Made by a program: the position numbers and the translations under genes. From Roseiarcus sp963721905 (GTDB lineage Bacteria; Pseudomonadota; Alphaproteobacteria; Rhizobiales; Beijerinckiaceae): a stretch of 64,000 nucleotides of DNA. Position 1 is the first letter of the stretch; each line of letters begins with the position of its first letter. The notes under the pieces are model-generated. The model saw only the letters and a list, made by a program, of their open reading frames with translations. It did no database searches and was not told the DNA's origin. The stretch spans positions 372,001-436,000 of the forward strand of contig CAVRMF010000008.1 of NCBI GenBank assembly GCA_963721905.1. The letters are read 5' to 3'. Below, piece after piece: positions 8,217-16,169 of this stretch.

Positions 8217-9197
8217 ATGGCGGGTCGGCAAGTCGGGTTGTATATTGCTTGGAGCCGTCCGGATGAGGTCGCGGCGCCGCTTGGCGTTTTGGAGGATCGG
8301 TTTGCGGCGTTGTTCGAGTTCCGCCGGGTGTACTGGCCGTGGTTCGAGCAATTCGCCGATCCGGCGAAATTCGATCAGGGCGTCGGGGGTTTTCTCGACA
8401 ACATAGAGCTGGCCAATTACAAGCTATTCGCCGATTTGGCGGCCTCGTGGACTGGAAATCCCGTCCGGCGCGCCGAACGCAGGACGGATGCCGGGCTGCG
8501 CCCGCTCGATGCCGAATTTCTTGCCGGCGTCGATAGGCTCGTCGTCATCAGCTTCGACTCGTCCCGAACGGGGCAGCATGCGAGCGACGCGGAGATCGGC
8601 GCCATCCGGTCGTTTCTCGACGATCCCGACCACATGCTTTTCATCTGCCCCCACCACGACATCGGCAATGCCGACGAACTGCCCGAGAGCGAACGACTGG
8701 CGCGGCGGGAACTTGAATTCCATCACCATGGCGATCGCATCATCCCCGCGAGGCAGGGCTTCGGCGATTTCGGCATTTCGCTTCTGAACGGACTGGGCCT
8801 CTCGGTCAGGAACCGCTTCGGCCTTCGACCGGCAAAACTGCCGGACGGTTCGCCGGCGCCGCTCGAGATCGCCGAAGAGCTCGATCGCGCCGGGCTGATG
8901 GAGGGGGTTACGACATTCAATCTCCATCCGCACCTGCCGCATTTCGAGAGGCTCGGCGACAGTGTGGCGAAGCTCGACGTGCTGGCTCGCCAATCGATCG
9001 ATCTCGGCGCCCCGCCGCATCCCTTTACAGCAGGGGGACGACGCGATTTCGACGCCTTGCTGCAAACAAAACCCGAAATATTTCCAGGCCGCCTGCTGAT
9101 TTGCGACGCAACAACCTGGAGCTCCACCGCGGGCGGCGTCGACAGTCTCAAGCGCTTCTGGCGGAACGTCGTGCTGCCGAAACGCGTCAACGAATAG
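8217..9197 (+). CDS. Conserved-looking hypothetical protein, 326 aa
   Basis: I do not recognise this family. The protein has no signal peptide or membrane segment. It has a central stretch LVVISFDSSRTGQHASD followed by LFICPHHDIG and LEFHHHGDRII, and later FNLHPHLPHFERLG. The frequent His/Asp pairs suggest a hydrolase-like or GATase-like Rossmann fold, but no catalytic motif can be assigned. A purine-rich GGTGGAGAG lies 8 bp before the ATG. It is the only gene between the putative minimal scar at 8141 and guaA-tail copy C at 9241, so it may be a single-gene cargo. Confidence 0.75.
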   Translation: MAGRQVGLYIAWSRPDEVAAPLGVLEDRFAALFEFRRVYWPWFEQFADPAKFDQGVGGFLDNIELANYKLFADLAASWTGNPVRRAERRTDAGLRPLDAEFLAGVDRLVVISFDSSRTGQHASDAEIGAIRSFLDDPDHMLFICPHHDIGNADELPESERLARRELEFHHHGDRIIPARQGFGDFGISLLNGLGLSVRNRFGLRPAKLPDGSPAPLEIAEELDRAGLMEGVTTFNLHPHLPHFERLGDSVAKLDVLARQSIDLGAPPHPFTAGGRRDFDALLQTKPEIFPGRLLICDATTWSSTAGGVDSLKRFWRNVVLPKRVNE

Positions 9198-9240
9198 GTT
9201 CTTCGCGCACCAGAGGTGTCAGGCGCCGGGCGCCGCCGAT

Positions 9241-9386
9241 TCGACGGCATGACCGCCGACGTCTATCCCTTCGACATGAGCTTCCTCGCCTGCGCCGCGA
9301 CGCGCATCATCAACGAGGTCAGAGGCGTCAACCGGGTGGTCTATGACGTGACCTCGAAGCCGCCGGGGACGATCGAGTGGGAATGA
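9241..9386 (+). repeat. guaA 3'-end copy C (frame intact)
   Basis: These 146 bp match guaA 1909-2054 with roughly nine substitutions by eye and no indel. The frame from DGMTADVYPFDM to TIEWE-stop is intact. It starts at almost the same guaA base as copy A and shares its Phe-to-Val change. It is the best candidate for a functional attachment module. The 219 bp from here to the next gene show no feature I can name. Confidence 0.95.
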
Positions 9387-9605
9387 GGGGCGCGGGATAC
9401 CGTGGCGATCCAGGGTTGACGGCGGTGTCGTCGATGATCGGCTCAGCATCATCAATCGCAACTCCGATTTTGTTAAGTCGCGGTTTTGGCTAGGTTCATG
9501 GCAATGCCCGGAAACGGCGAACGCATCCACGAAAACTAGCGAATTCCCATGGGGCGCGGCAAACTCCCGCGCCTCCCGGATCGCGCAGTCAGGAAGGAGA
9601 AGCTC

Positions 9606-10214
9606 ATGCTCACGCTCGTCCACGCGCCACGCTCGCGCTCATCACGCTTTCTGTGGCTCCTCGAGGAGATCGGGGAACCATATCACATCCAATATGTCTC
9701 GATCCGCCGCCGCGATGGGTCGGGCGCGCTCGATCCTGCCAATCCGCACCCTCACGGCAAGGTCCCGGTCCTGAAGGACGGCGCATCGATGGTTTTCGAG
9801 CAGACGGCCATTGCGCTCTACCTCACGGACAAATTCCCTGACGCCCGTCTCGGGCCGGCGATTGGCGATCCCGCGCGAGGGGTGTTTCTCTCCATGCTCG
9901 CCTATTATTCAGGCGTGCTCGAGCCGGCATTCACGTCGAAATTCATGAAGTTCGTTGTGCCGCGCGGCACGGCAGGCTGGGTCGATTCCGATGAGGCGAT
10001 GACTTTCGTCAACGCGCGCCTCGCTGCACAGCCCTATATCGCGGGCGAGACGTTCACCGCTGCGGACGCACTCTATGCCGACGCCTTCGCTCTGTTCATG
10101 GACTCGCCCTTGCTGGGCGACAAGAAAACGAAAGCGCTTGAGGATTACGTCGCGCGCTGCGTCTCGCGCCCGGCGCGCGCGCGGGCCGCGGCAAAGGATC
10201 AGAATCCTGCTTAG
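9606..10214 (+). CDS. Glutathione S-transferase family protein
   Basis: This cytosolic GST of 202 residues should conjugate or reduce electrophiles with glutathione. The thioredoxin-like N-terminal domain has HAPRSRSSRFLWLLEEIG, the cis-proline loop GKVPVLKDG and the glutathione-binding FEQTAIALYL. The helical C-terminal domain contains the FTAADALYAD capping motif. AAGGAGAAG precedes the start by 4 bp. It is the sole full gene between guaA-tail copies C and D. Confidence 0.93.
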   Translation: MLTLVHAPRSRSSRFLWLLEEIGEPYHIQYVSIRRRDGSGALDPANPHPHGKVPVLKDGASMVFEQTAIALYLTDKFPDARLGPAIGDPARGVFLSMLAYYSGVLEPAFTSKFMKFVVPRGTAGWVDSDEAMTFVNARLAAQPYIAGETFTAADALYADAFALFMDSPLLGDKKTKALEDYVARCVSRPARARAAAKDQNPA

Positions 10215-10278
10215 CCCATTTGCAGGAACACCCGCGTAGCGGCATCGACAACGGCCCGCCGTTTCCGAGCGCGATTCA

Positions 10279-10318
10279 TTCGTTTCCGTAGAGCGCAGCG
10301 AGTTGGACGCGATCATTC
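10279..10318 (+). repeat. Copy of the vapC 3' end
   Basis: Forty bases match 7246-7285 (the end of the FitB-type vapC and its stop region) at about 35 positions. No other part of a vapC gene is present here, so it is a relic fused directly upstream of guaA-tail copy D. It suggests that a VapBC module once stood at this end of the array. Confidence 0.7.
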
Positions 10319-10332
10319 CCGATGGCGCCCCG

Positions 10333-10399
10333 GCCCGCATCCATCAAGGAGGTCAAGGGCGTCAACCGGGTGGTCTGTGACGCGACCTCGAAGGACCGG
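10333..10399 (+). repeat. guaA 3'-end copy D (degraded)
   Basis: About 65 bp match guaA 1968-2032, including GAGGTCAAGGGCGTCAACCG. Both ends are eroded: the final TIEWE codons are replaced and one base is inserted near the start. It is the fourth and most distal copy, in the same orientation. The surrounding 10215-10503 interval has no gene, only this scar and the vapC-tail relic. Confidence 0.88.
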
Positions 10400-10503
10400 C
10401 GCACGTAGCAGCTATCGCGCTCGGACTGTGTAGGGCAGAATGCGGTCTCTTCGACGATCTCCTCGCGCCGCCCAACGTTCGCCGAGCCGTCCAGGAGCCG
10501 CCA

Positions 10504-10971
10504 ATGACCCAGCGACCGCCTGTTCCGCCGTTCACGCGCGAGAGCGCCATTCAGAAAGTGCGCGCGGCGGAGAACGCGTGGAACACGCGCGATCCCGCGC
10601 GTGTTCCCAACGCCTACACGCAGGATAGCCGCTGGCGAAACCGCGACGAATTCTTCTCAGGCCGCGAGGCGATCGCTCTGTTTCTCGCCCGCAAATGGGC
10701 GAGAGAACTCGATTATCGATTGATCAAGGAGCTGTGGGCGTTCACCGAGAATCGCATCGCGGTGCGCTTCGTCTACGAATCGCACGACGCCGCCGGGCAG
10801 TGGTGGCGCAGTCACGGCAATGAGAATTGGCTGTTCGACGCCGACGGCACTATGGCCGAGCGCCACGCCAGCATCAACGACGTGCGGATCGCCGAGTCCG
10901 AACGCCTGTTTCGTTGGCCGCAGGGCCGTCGACCGGATGACCATCCGGGCCTGACCGAGCTGAGGCTGTGA
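10504..10971 (+). CDS. DUF1348 / NTF2-like protein
   Basis: This 155-residue cytosolic protein is typical of the DUF1348 nuclear-transport-factor-2-like family, with KVRAAENAWNTRDP, YTQDSRWRNRDEFFSGR and the tail ERLFRWPQGRRPDDHPGLTE. Members often sit beside redox and stress regulators; the biochemical role is not settled. It stands 62 bp before a VOC gene on the same strand and is probably the first gene beyond the guaA array. Confidence 0.88.
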   Translation: MTQRPPVPPFTRESAIQKVRAAENAWNTRDPARVPNAYTQDSRWRNRDEFFSGREAIALFLARKWARELDYRLIKELWAFTENRIAVRFVYESHDAAGQWWRSHGNENWLFDADGTMAERHASINDVRIAESERLFRWPQGRRPDDHPGLTELRL

Positions 10972-11033
10972 GGCTTTCCACGCCTGGACGGGTGTCGCCA
11001 ATCTCAAAGCCCCCAAACCTGAGGAGCTAGAAC

Positions 11034-11687
11034 ATGAGCAATACCGAAGCGCGCAGCGAAACTGCAATCGAGACCCCGACAGCGCAGGGGGTCGACATGA
11101 AGCTCGAGGTCGTCGTCATCCCTGTTTCGGAGGTCAATCGCGCCAAGCGCTTTTACGGCGCCCTGGGTTGGAGGCTCGACGCCGACTTGGCCGTGAGCGA
11201 CCACTTTCGGATCGTACAGTTCACGCCTCCAGGCTCGCCGTGCTCAATCCAGTTCGGCACGGGCCTCACGTCGGCCACGCCGGGCTCGGCAGAGGTGCTC
11301 TATCTTGTCGTGTCCGACATCGAGGCCGCGCGCGCCGAGCTTGTCGATCGCGGCGTCGAGGTGAGCGAATTGTTCCACCGCGGCGGCAGCGAAGGCCGTC
11401 TCAGCGGTCCGGATCCGCAGCGGCGCAGTTACGGCTCGTTCGCCTCGTTCAGCGATCCGGACGGCAACGGCTGGCTGCTGCAGGAGGTCACCGCGCGGTT
11501 GCCGGGACGCGTGGACGCCCACGACACGGCCTTCACCTCGCCGACTGAGCTCGCGGGCGCGCTCCGGCGTGCGGAGGCCGCGCACGGTGAGCACGAGAAG
11601 CGGACCGGCCAGCGAGATGCGGACTGGCCGGACTGGTACGCCCAGTACATCGTCCAGGAGCAGGCCGGGAAGCCGCTGCCGTCGTGA
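11034..11687 (+). CDS. VOC-family (glyoxalase-like) protein
   Basis: This 217-residue protein has the paired beta-alpha-beta-beta-beta repeats of the vicinal-oxygen-chelate fold: VVVIPVSEVNRAKRFYGALG, then VLYLVVSDIEAARAELVDRG and SFSDPDGNGWLLQEVT. The C-terminal 45 residues (ELAGALRRAEAAHGEHEKR to YAQYIVQEQAG) are the helical tail common in this subgroup. GAGGAGC precedes the ATG. Members bind a divalent metal and act in detoxification. Its stop overlaps the GTG of a truncated flavoprotein reading frame. Confidence 0.9.
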   Translation: MSNTEARSETAIETPTAQGVDMKLEVVVIPVSEVNRAKRFYGALGWRLDADLAVSDHFRIVQFTPPGSPCSIQFGTGLTSATPGSAEVLYLVVSDIEAARAELVDRGVEVSELFHRGGSEGRLSGPDPQRRSYGSFASFSDPDGNGWLLQEVTARLPGRVDAHDTAFTSPTELAGALRRAEAAHGEHEKRTGQRDADWPDWYAQYIVQEQAGKPLPS

Positions 11688-11725
11688 GCGGCGGCTGCGA
11701 CGTCATCGTCATCGGCGGCTCAACC
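11684..11725 (+). pseudogene. Remnant of an FAD/NAD(P) oxidoreductase N-terminus
   Basis: A GTG overlapping the VOC stop (GTGA) opens VSGGCDVIVIGGST, the first strand and start of the dinucleotide-binding glycine loop of pyridine nucleotide-disulphide oxidoreductases. The frame is lost after about 14 codons and stops soon after. The rest of the gene is absent, replaced by the 3' end of the convergent AhpD-like gene. It looks like a deletion remnant of a two-gene operon. Confidence 0.5.
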
Positions 11726-12269
11726 GTGCCAGGCATGGGCCTGAAACTGCGCCTCGAGAGGAGTTCTTCGTGATGCTGCCGGTGTAGTTCGTGATCGTGG
11801 ACGCGGCGACGATGGCGATGACCTCGAGCGCATGATCTTTGCCGAAGCCGGTCGCGATGAACCGATCGACATCCTCATCGTCGAGACGCCCGCGTTCTTC
11901 GATCATCGTTTTTGCCAGAGCCGACAGCGCAGCGAGCTTACTATCCTTCGGCAAACGGCGTTCGCGGATGGCCTGGACATCCGCCGGATCGATCCCCTCC
12001 TTGAGCGCCAGAGCGGTATGGAACGCGACGGCCCAAGCGCTCGCATTGGTCACCGCGTCGGTGAGCAGAACGGTCTGGACCTGCGCTTCCGTGAAGCTGC
12101 CGCCGTGCACGTTTCCGAACAGACCGACGAGGCTGTTGATCAGAACCGGCGAGGTCGCCATTACCCCGACGATGTTCGGGATCATGCCGAAAGCCGCCTG
12201 CAATTGCTGCAGCGCCGGCCTGGAACGTTCGGGCGCGGATTCCATCGTGAGAACTGGAAAGTCTGTCAT
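11709..12269 (-). CDS. AhpD / carboxymuconolactone decarboxylase-like protein
   Basis: This helical AhpD-like protein starts at MTDFPVLTMESAPERSRPAL. The core VVLLTDAVTNACPWAVAFHT typical of the family is here VLLTDAVTNASAWAVAFHT, so the usual cysteine is replaced and a peroxidatic disulphide role is doubtful. The frame as written ends at 11709, but the expected C-terminus PLEAQFQAHAWHG-stop is in another frame and ends at 11720, so one base was gained near 11757-11766. It is divergent from the GlxA-type regulator at 12492, which may control it. Confidence 0.8.
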   Translation of the reverse strand: MTDFPVLTMESAPERSRPALQQLQAAFGMIPNIVGVMATSPVLINSLVGLFGNVHGGSFTEAQVQTVLLTDAVTNASAWAVAFHTALALKEGIDPADVQAIRERRLPKDSKLAALSALAKTMIEERGRLDDEDVDRFIATGFGKDHALEVIAIVAASTITNYTGSITKNSSRGAVSGPCLARLSRR

Positions 12270-12491
12270 GTGAGTCAGCCTTTGTTGATGTTGCGGTAGG
12301 GTCAACGCGGCGAATGCCTCGACTGATCCCGCTGCAATCCAATTTAGGACCGCGACATTTGGCTGGCGCGCCAATAAGCCCTCGTTTCTCGCCAACCGGA
12401 CTTGCGCTGGCGAGGTTATTCACCGCCCGCGGCCGGAACGGCGATGCCGAGTTTGGCCGCAATACGTCGCGCCGTTTGCTCGCGCTGCGCC

Positions 12492-13455
12492 GTGATCGGC
12501 TTCATCGACGTGCTGACCTACCCGGCGGTGCAGTTGCTCGATGTCACGGGGCCGATTCAGGTGTTCGCCTCCGCCAACGATCTGATCGCCGGCGCCGGAG
12601 GAGCGCGGCCCTACGCGCTCAGGGTCGTGTCGCAAGGCGGCGAGGGTGTTACAGCCTCGGCCGGGCTGGCGCTTGCGGCGGGTCCGCTCACGCCTCTGGG
12701 CGAGGACCTGGATACCTTACTCGTCGCCGGTGGCGAGGGGGCCGAGGCAGCGGCTGAGAACCCGGTATTGGTCGACTGGGTGCGGGAGCGGGCGACGCAG
12801 GCGCGTCGCGTCGCCTCCGTCTGCACTGGAGCATTCCTGCTCGCTGCGGCAGGGGTGCTAGACGGGCGCCGCGCAGCCACCCACTGGATGTATTGCGCCA
12901 GGCTCGCCCGGCGGTTTCCGGCCGTGCGCGTCGAGCCCGATCCGATTTTTGTATGTGACGGTCCAGTCTGGACTTCGGCAGGGGTGACGGCCGGAATCGA
13001 TCTGGCCCTGGCGCTCGTGGAAGAAGACCTGGGGCTTTCGGTGGCGCTCGCCGTGGCCCGTTACCTTGTGGTTTTCCTCAAGCGTCCCGGCGGACAGGCG
13101 CAATTCAGCGCCGCCCTGGCCTTGCAAGCGGCAGAGGATAAATTCGGAGCGCTTCATGACTGGATCAACGGCCATCTGGCCGACGATCTTTCACTCTCGG
13201 TTCTGGCCAATCAGGCCGGAATGAGCGAGCGCAGTTTCAGCCGTCACTACGCGGAGGCGACCGGGCAAACGCCGGCCCGCGCCATCGAGCGGCTGAGGGT
13301 GGAAGCAGCGCAGCGCCAGCTTTCGGAGTCGCGCACGCCGGTCAAACGGATCGCGCAGCGTTGCGGCTTCGGCTCGGAGGAAACACTGCGCCGCAGCTTC
13401 CTACGCCTGCTTAGCCGTCACGCCGCAAGACTACCGTTCTCGGTTCACTTTTTGA
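12492..13455 (+). CDS. GlxA-type AraC regulator (DJ-1/PfpI + HTH), late frameshift
   Basis: The N-terminal DJ-1/PfpI-like domain has the nucleophile-elbow motif VASVCTGAFLLAAAG; the C-terminal AraC DNA-binding domain has two helix-turn-helices (LSVLANQAGMSERSFSRHY and VKRIAQRCGFGSEETLRRSF). A GTG at 12492 is the likely start. As written, the frame runs on to 13724 into the ArsR gene, but the expected ending VTPQDYRSRFTF-stop is one frame away and ends at 13455, so an extra base lies near 13410. Such regulators sense small metabolites. The divergent AhpD-like gene is the obvious target. Confidence 0.85.
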
Positions 13456-13587
13456 ATGTCGCCTTCGGTTGCGTATCGATCCGCGACCGCGCTTGCGCCG
13501 GGTTATTATGGAGACGGTTGCATATTTCGTCGGGCGTCGCGCTCCCGAAGAGAAATCGAGAAAGCACGCGGCCCCCGTTTCTCCCTC

Positions 13588-13639
13588 TTGACTCATATAA
13601 CTCACCGGTTATAGGTCTCGTCGATAACCAACGAGTTAT
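13588..13639 (+). promoter_or_regulatory. Promoter with two ArsR-type operators
   Basis: A likely promoter has TTGACT at 13588-13593 and TATAGG at 13610-13615 (16-bp spacer). ATAACTCACCGGTTAT at 13597-13612 covers the spacer. ATAACCAACGAGTTAT at 13624-13639, 8 bp before the arsR start, is its inverse copy apart from three central bases. Binding by the ArsR protein would block transcription. Confidence 0.6.
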
Positions 13640-13647
13640 CGATTGCG

Positions 13648-13968
13648 ATGCCAGCCCACGACATTCTTTTCAGAACGCTCTCCGATCCGACCCGGCGGGC
13701 TCTCTTCGAACGACTGTGCCGTGAAGGAGAGCAGACGGTCGGGGCCCTGACGGCTCGGGCCGGGGTCTCGCAACCGGCGGTCTCCAAACATCTCGGGGTC
13801 CTGAGGCAGGCGGGGCTGGTGCGCGACCGCCACGAAGGTCGTCAGACGCACTATCGCGCGCAGCTCGGCGCCTTGGCCCCACTGATCGACTGGACAAGCC
13901 AAATGGCCGGCTTCTGGCAAAGCCGGTTCGACCACCTCGAAGATCTACTCAAAAGGATGGACCAATGA
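13648..13968 (+). CDS. ArsR-family transcriptional repressor
   Basis: This 106-residue winged-helix regulator contains ILFRTLSDPTRRALFERL, the recognition helix VSQPAVSKHLGVLRQAGLV and the wing RDRHEGRQTHYRA. It lacks the cysteine pairs of metal-sensing ArsR proteins, so it is more likely to sense a protein or organic signal. Its stop overlaps the start of the SRPBCC gene (ATGA). ArsR-SRPBCC pairs of this kind are a common bicistron. Two near-palindromic operators precede it. Confidence 0.93.
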   Translation: MPAHDILFRTLSDPTRRALFERLCREGEQTVGALTARAGVSQPAVSKHLGVLRQAGLVRDRHEGRQTHYRAQLGALAPLIDWTSQMAGFWQSRFDHLEDLLKRMDQ

Positions 13969-14375
13969 ACGAAACATCGACCGAAACCCTCTCCGTCGTT
14001 GTCGAACGTGAGATCCCTTGTCCGGCGGAAAAGATCTGGCGCGCGCTGACGCAACCACACCTGATCGAGGAGTGGCTGATGAAGAACGACTTCAAGCCTG
14101 TCGTGGACCACCGCTTCAATCTGCGCGCAGACTGGGGCGCTGTCGACTGTCAGGTCATGGCGGTCGAGCCGATGAAAACGCTGTCTTACACGTGGGCGGC
14201 CTATGGTCTCGAGAGTGTCGTCACTTGGACCCTCACCCCTACGAACACGGGGACCCGCCTGCGCATGGAGCAGTCCGGCTTCCGGCCGGATCAGCCGCAG
14301 TTCTACCAGGGCGCCAAGGGCGGATGGCAGCAGTTCTTTGCGGCCCTGGAGCAGGTCTTGGCGCGGATAGACTGA
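13965..14375 (+). CDS. SRPBCC (AHSA1/CalC-like) protein
   Basis: This 136-residue START-like fold protein opens with VVVEREIPCPAEKIWRALTQ and contains LIEEWLMKNDFKP and the closing helix GGWQQFFAALEQVLARI. The deep hydrophobic cavity of this fold binds lipids or aromatic ligands. Translationally coupled to the ArsR repressor through an ATGA overlap, so it is probably its main regulated product. Confidence 0.92.
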   Translation: MNETSTETLSVVVEREIPCPAEKIWRALTQPHLIEEWLMKNDFKPVVDHRFNLRADWGAVDCQVMAVEPMKTLSYTWAAYGLESVVTWTLTPTNTGTRLRMEQSGFRPDQPQFYQGAKGGWQQFFAALEQVLARID

Positions 14376-14402
14376 AGCTCTCAAGCCGCCTGACGGCGCG
14401 AG

Positions 14403-15257
14403 TTAGCGAGCCAAGAACTCGCGGATCGCGTCGGCGATCTCCTTCGCATGGGTCTCCAGTGCGAAGTGGCCGGTGTCGAAGAAGCGCACGTCCGCCTCGG
14501 GAATGTCGCGCTTGAACGCCTGCGCGCCGGGCGGCAGGAAAAACGGGTCGTTCTTGCCCCACACGGCCAGGAGGCGTGGCTTGCGGGTGCGGAAGTATTC
14601 GTGGAAAGCGGGATAGAGCGCGATGTTGCTCTTGTAGTCGCCAAAGAGGTCGAGCTGGACTTCGGCCGCGCCGGGACGCGCGAGATAGAAGTTGTCGAGG
14701 GACTGGCCGTCCGGCGAGACGACTGCAAGGTCGCTGACCCCATGGGTGTACTGCCAGTGGGTCGTCTCCGGCTTGAGAAAGGCGCGCAGCGCGTCGCGGT
14801 TGGTCTGAGACGGCTCCTGCCAGTAGGCGCGGATGGGGCTCCATCCGTCGCTGAGCCCCTCCTCGTAGGCGTTGCCGTTCTGGGAGATGATCGCGGTTAT
14901 GCGCTCCGGGCGTCGCGTCGCGAGCCTGAAGCCGGTCGGAGCGCCATAGTCGAACACGTAGACCGCGAAACGGTCGAAGCCGACGACTTCGGTGAAGCGC
15001 TCGATGATATTGGCGAGGTTGTCGAACGTATAGGCGAACTTGTCCCGCGCCGGCATATCTGACTGGCCGAAGCCGGGCAGGTCCGGCGCGATGATGCGGA
15101 AGCGATCCATGAGGAGCGGGATCAGATTGCGAAACATGTGCCCGGCGCTTGGAAAGCCGTGGAGCAAGAGCAGCTTCGGCGCATCGGCAGGCCCAGCTTC
15201 CCGATAGAAGACCTTGAAGCCATCCACGTCGGCCGTTTGGTACTTGATGTCAGCCAT
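14403..15257 (-). CDS. Alpha/beta hydrolase, haloalkane dehalogenase/epoxide hydrolase-like
   Basis: This 284-residue cytosolic hydrolase has the oxyanion motif LLLHGFPSAGHMF and a nucleophile elbow VFDYGAP in which Asp stands in the usual serine place, as in haloalkane dehalogenases and epoxide hydrolases. The acid/base residues are probably WGKNDPFF and the His of TGHFALETH. AAGGAG lies 7 bp before the ATG. It is preceded by a GTAACC/GGTTAC operator shared with the hydrolase at 16937, and followed (divergent operon side) by a haloacid dehalogenase, a plausible later step in haloalkane breakdown. Confidence 0.9.
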   Translation of the reverse strand: MADIKYQTADVDGFKVFYREAGPADAPKLLLLHGFPSAGHMFRNLIPLLMDRFRIIAPDLPGFGQSDMPARDKFAYTFDNLANIIERFTEVVGFDRFAVYVFDYGAPTGFRLATRRPERITAIISQNGNAYEEGLSDGWSPIRAYWQEPSQTNRDALRAFLKPETTHWQYTHGVSDLAVVSPDGQSLDNFYLARPGAAEVQLDLFGDYKSNIALYPAFHEYFRTRKPRLLAVWGKNDPFFLPPGAQAFKRDIPEADVRFFDTGHFALETHAKEIADAIREFLAR

Positions 15258-15306
15258 GGCGTTTCTCCTTTGGGTAGGGGAGTAACCTTTCCAGCGTCTG
15301 TTCAGG

Positions 15307-15355
15307 GGTTATAAATCGGGCTTAGTAACCTGTCAATAGCACTTAATCAGGTTAC
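15307..15355 (+). promoter_or_regulatory. GTAACC/GGTTAC operator, site 1
   Basis: A perfect inverted repeat GTAACCTG (15325-15332) and CAGGTTAC (15348-15355) has a 15-bp spacer; a third half-site GGTTAT is at 15307-15312. The pattern recurs with the same 31-bp span at 16876-16906. It lies 50-100 bp upstream of the hydrolase at 14403-15257. Candidate regulators are the CGNR protein at 16170-16799 and the ArsR protein at 13648. Confidence 0.7.
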
Positions 15356-15458
15356 ACACAGGCAACGTGCCGTTGCGGGTAAGAGGCGGAGATACGCGGG
15401 AAACGGCCGCTATCCTTTGTGAAGGCCGAAGGCCGCTAACCTGGAGCCGAGGATCGGC

Positions 15459-16145
15459 CTAGAGCCGGCCCTTGTGTCGGGCGATGAGCTGATCGGCGAC
15501 GTCGTTCAAGTCATTGCCGACGATTTGCGGCTGAGGGCCAACCCCGAGCACGTCATTGCCGATTCGCCTGATCAACGCCGCTTCCCAGCCAGCCGCGACA
15601 GCGCCAAGCGTGTCCCATGTATGACAGGCGATAAGACAGAGCTGGGACGGTTTCACCCCGAGCTCCTTTTCGACGTAGCCGTAGGCTTGAGGCGACGGCT
15701 TGTGATGCTTCACGCCGTCCGCGCTGAAGCGTCGCTCGAAGAGATCGACAATGCCGCCGTGCTCGAGCTGGCGGGTTTGAACCTCCAGCAGATTATCGGT
15801 GAGAGTAAAAAGCCGGAACCCCGCATCGCGCAGCCTGCGTAAGGATGCCGGGACCTCAGGGTACGGCGGCATCGTCGAGAACTTCTCCGTCAGCTCCTTC
15901 TTGTCGGCATCATCGATCTTGATGCGCTGCGCATCCGCCAGCATCTTCATCACCGCCGCGCCGATATCGGTGAACGGGACGTAGCAGCCGGCCACAGTGA
16001 GAGCCGCGGAGTACAAGATCAAGTTCGCGAACCAGAGGCGCATGGCGTTCCTGTCGCCAAAGATACGCTCGAAGGTTGGCTCCATCGTTCCGAGATCGAG
16101 GAGTGTTTCGTTGACATCAAAAACGATGAGAGGAAGCGTGGCCAT
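15459..16145 (-). CDS. Haloacid dehalogenase type II (HAD superfamily)
   Basis: This 228-residue cytosolic enzyme has the HAD nucleophile motif FDVNETLLD (Asp9), where the Asn-Glu-Thr pattern is typical of type II L-2-haloacid dehalogenases, motif II TLTDN, and the conserved KHHKPSPQAYG lysine. Members hydrolyse 2-haloacids to 2-hydroxyacids, with the product depending on the acid. It lies 24 bp downstream of the CGNR regulator on the same strand. The hydrolase at 14403 could supply precursors to it. Confidence 0.92.
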   Translation of the reverse strand: MATLPLIVFDVNETLLDLGTMEPTFERIFGDRNAMRLWFANLILYSAALTVAGCYVPFTDIGAAVMKMLADAQRIKIDDADKKELTEKFSTMPPYPEVPASLRRLRDAGFRLFTLTDNLLEVQTRQLEHGGIVDLFERRFSADGVKHHKPSPQAYGYVEKELGVKPSQLCLIACHTWDTLGAVAAGWEAALIRRIGNDVLGVGPQPQIVGNDLNDVADQLIARHKGRL

Positions 16146-16169
16146 GGAATGAACCTCCGGTCGTCGAGA

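Noticed and set aside
13456..13724. Extended C-terminus of the GlxA-type regulator
   Set aside because: It overlaps the ArsR promoter and gene and is caused by a frameshift near 13410.
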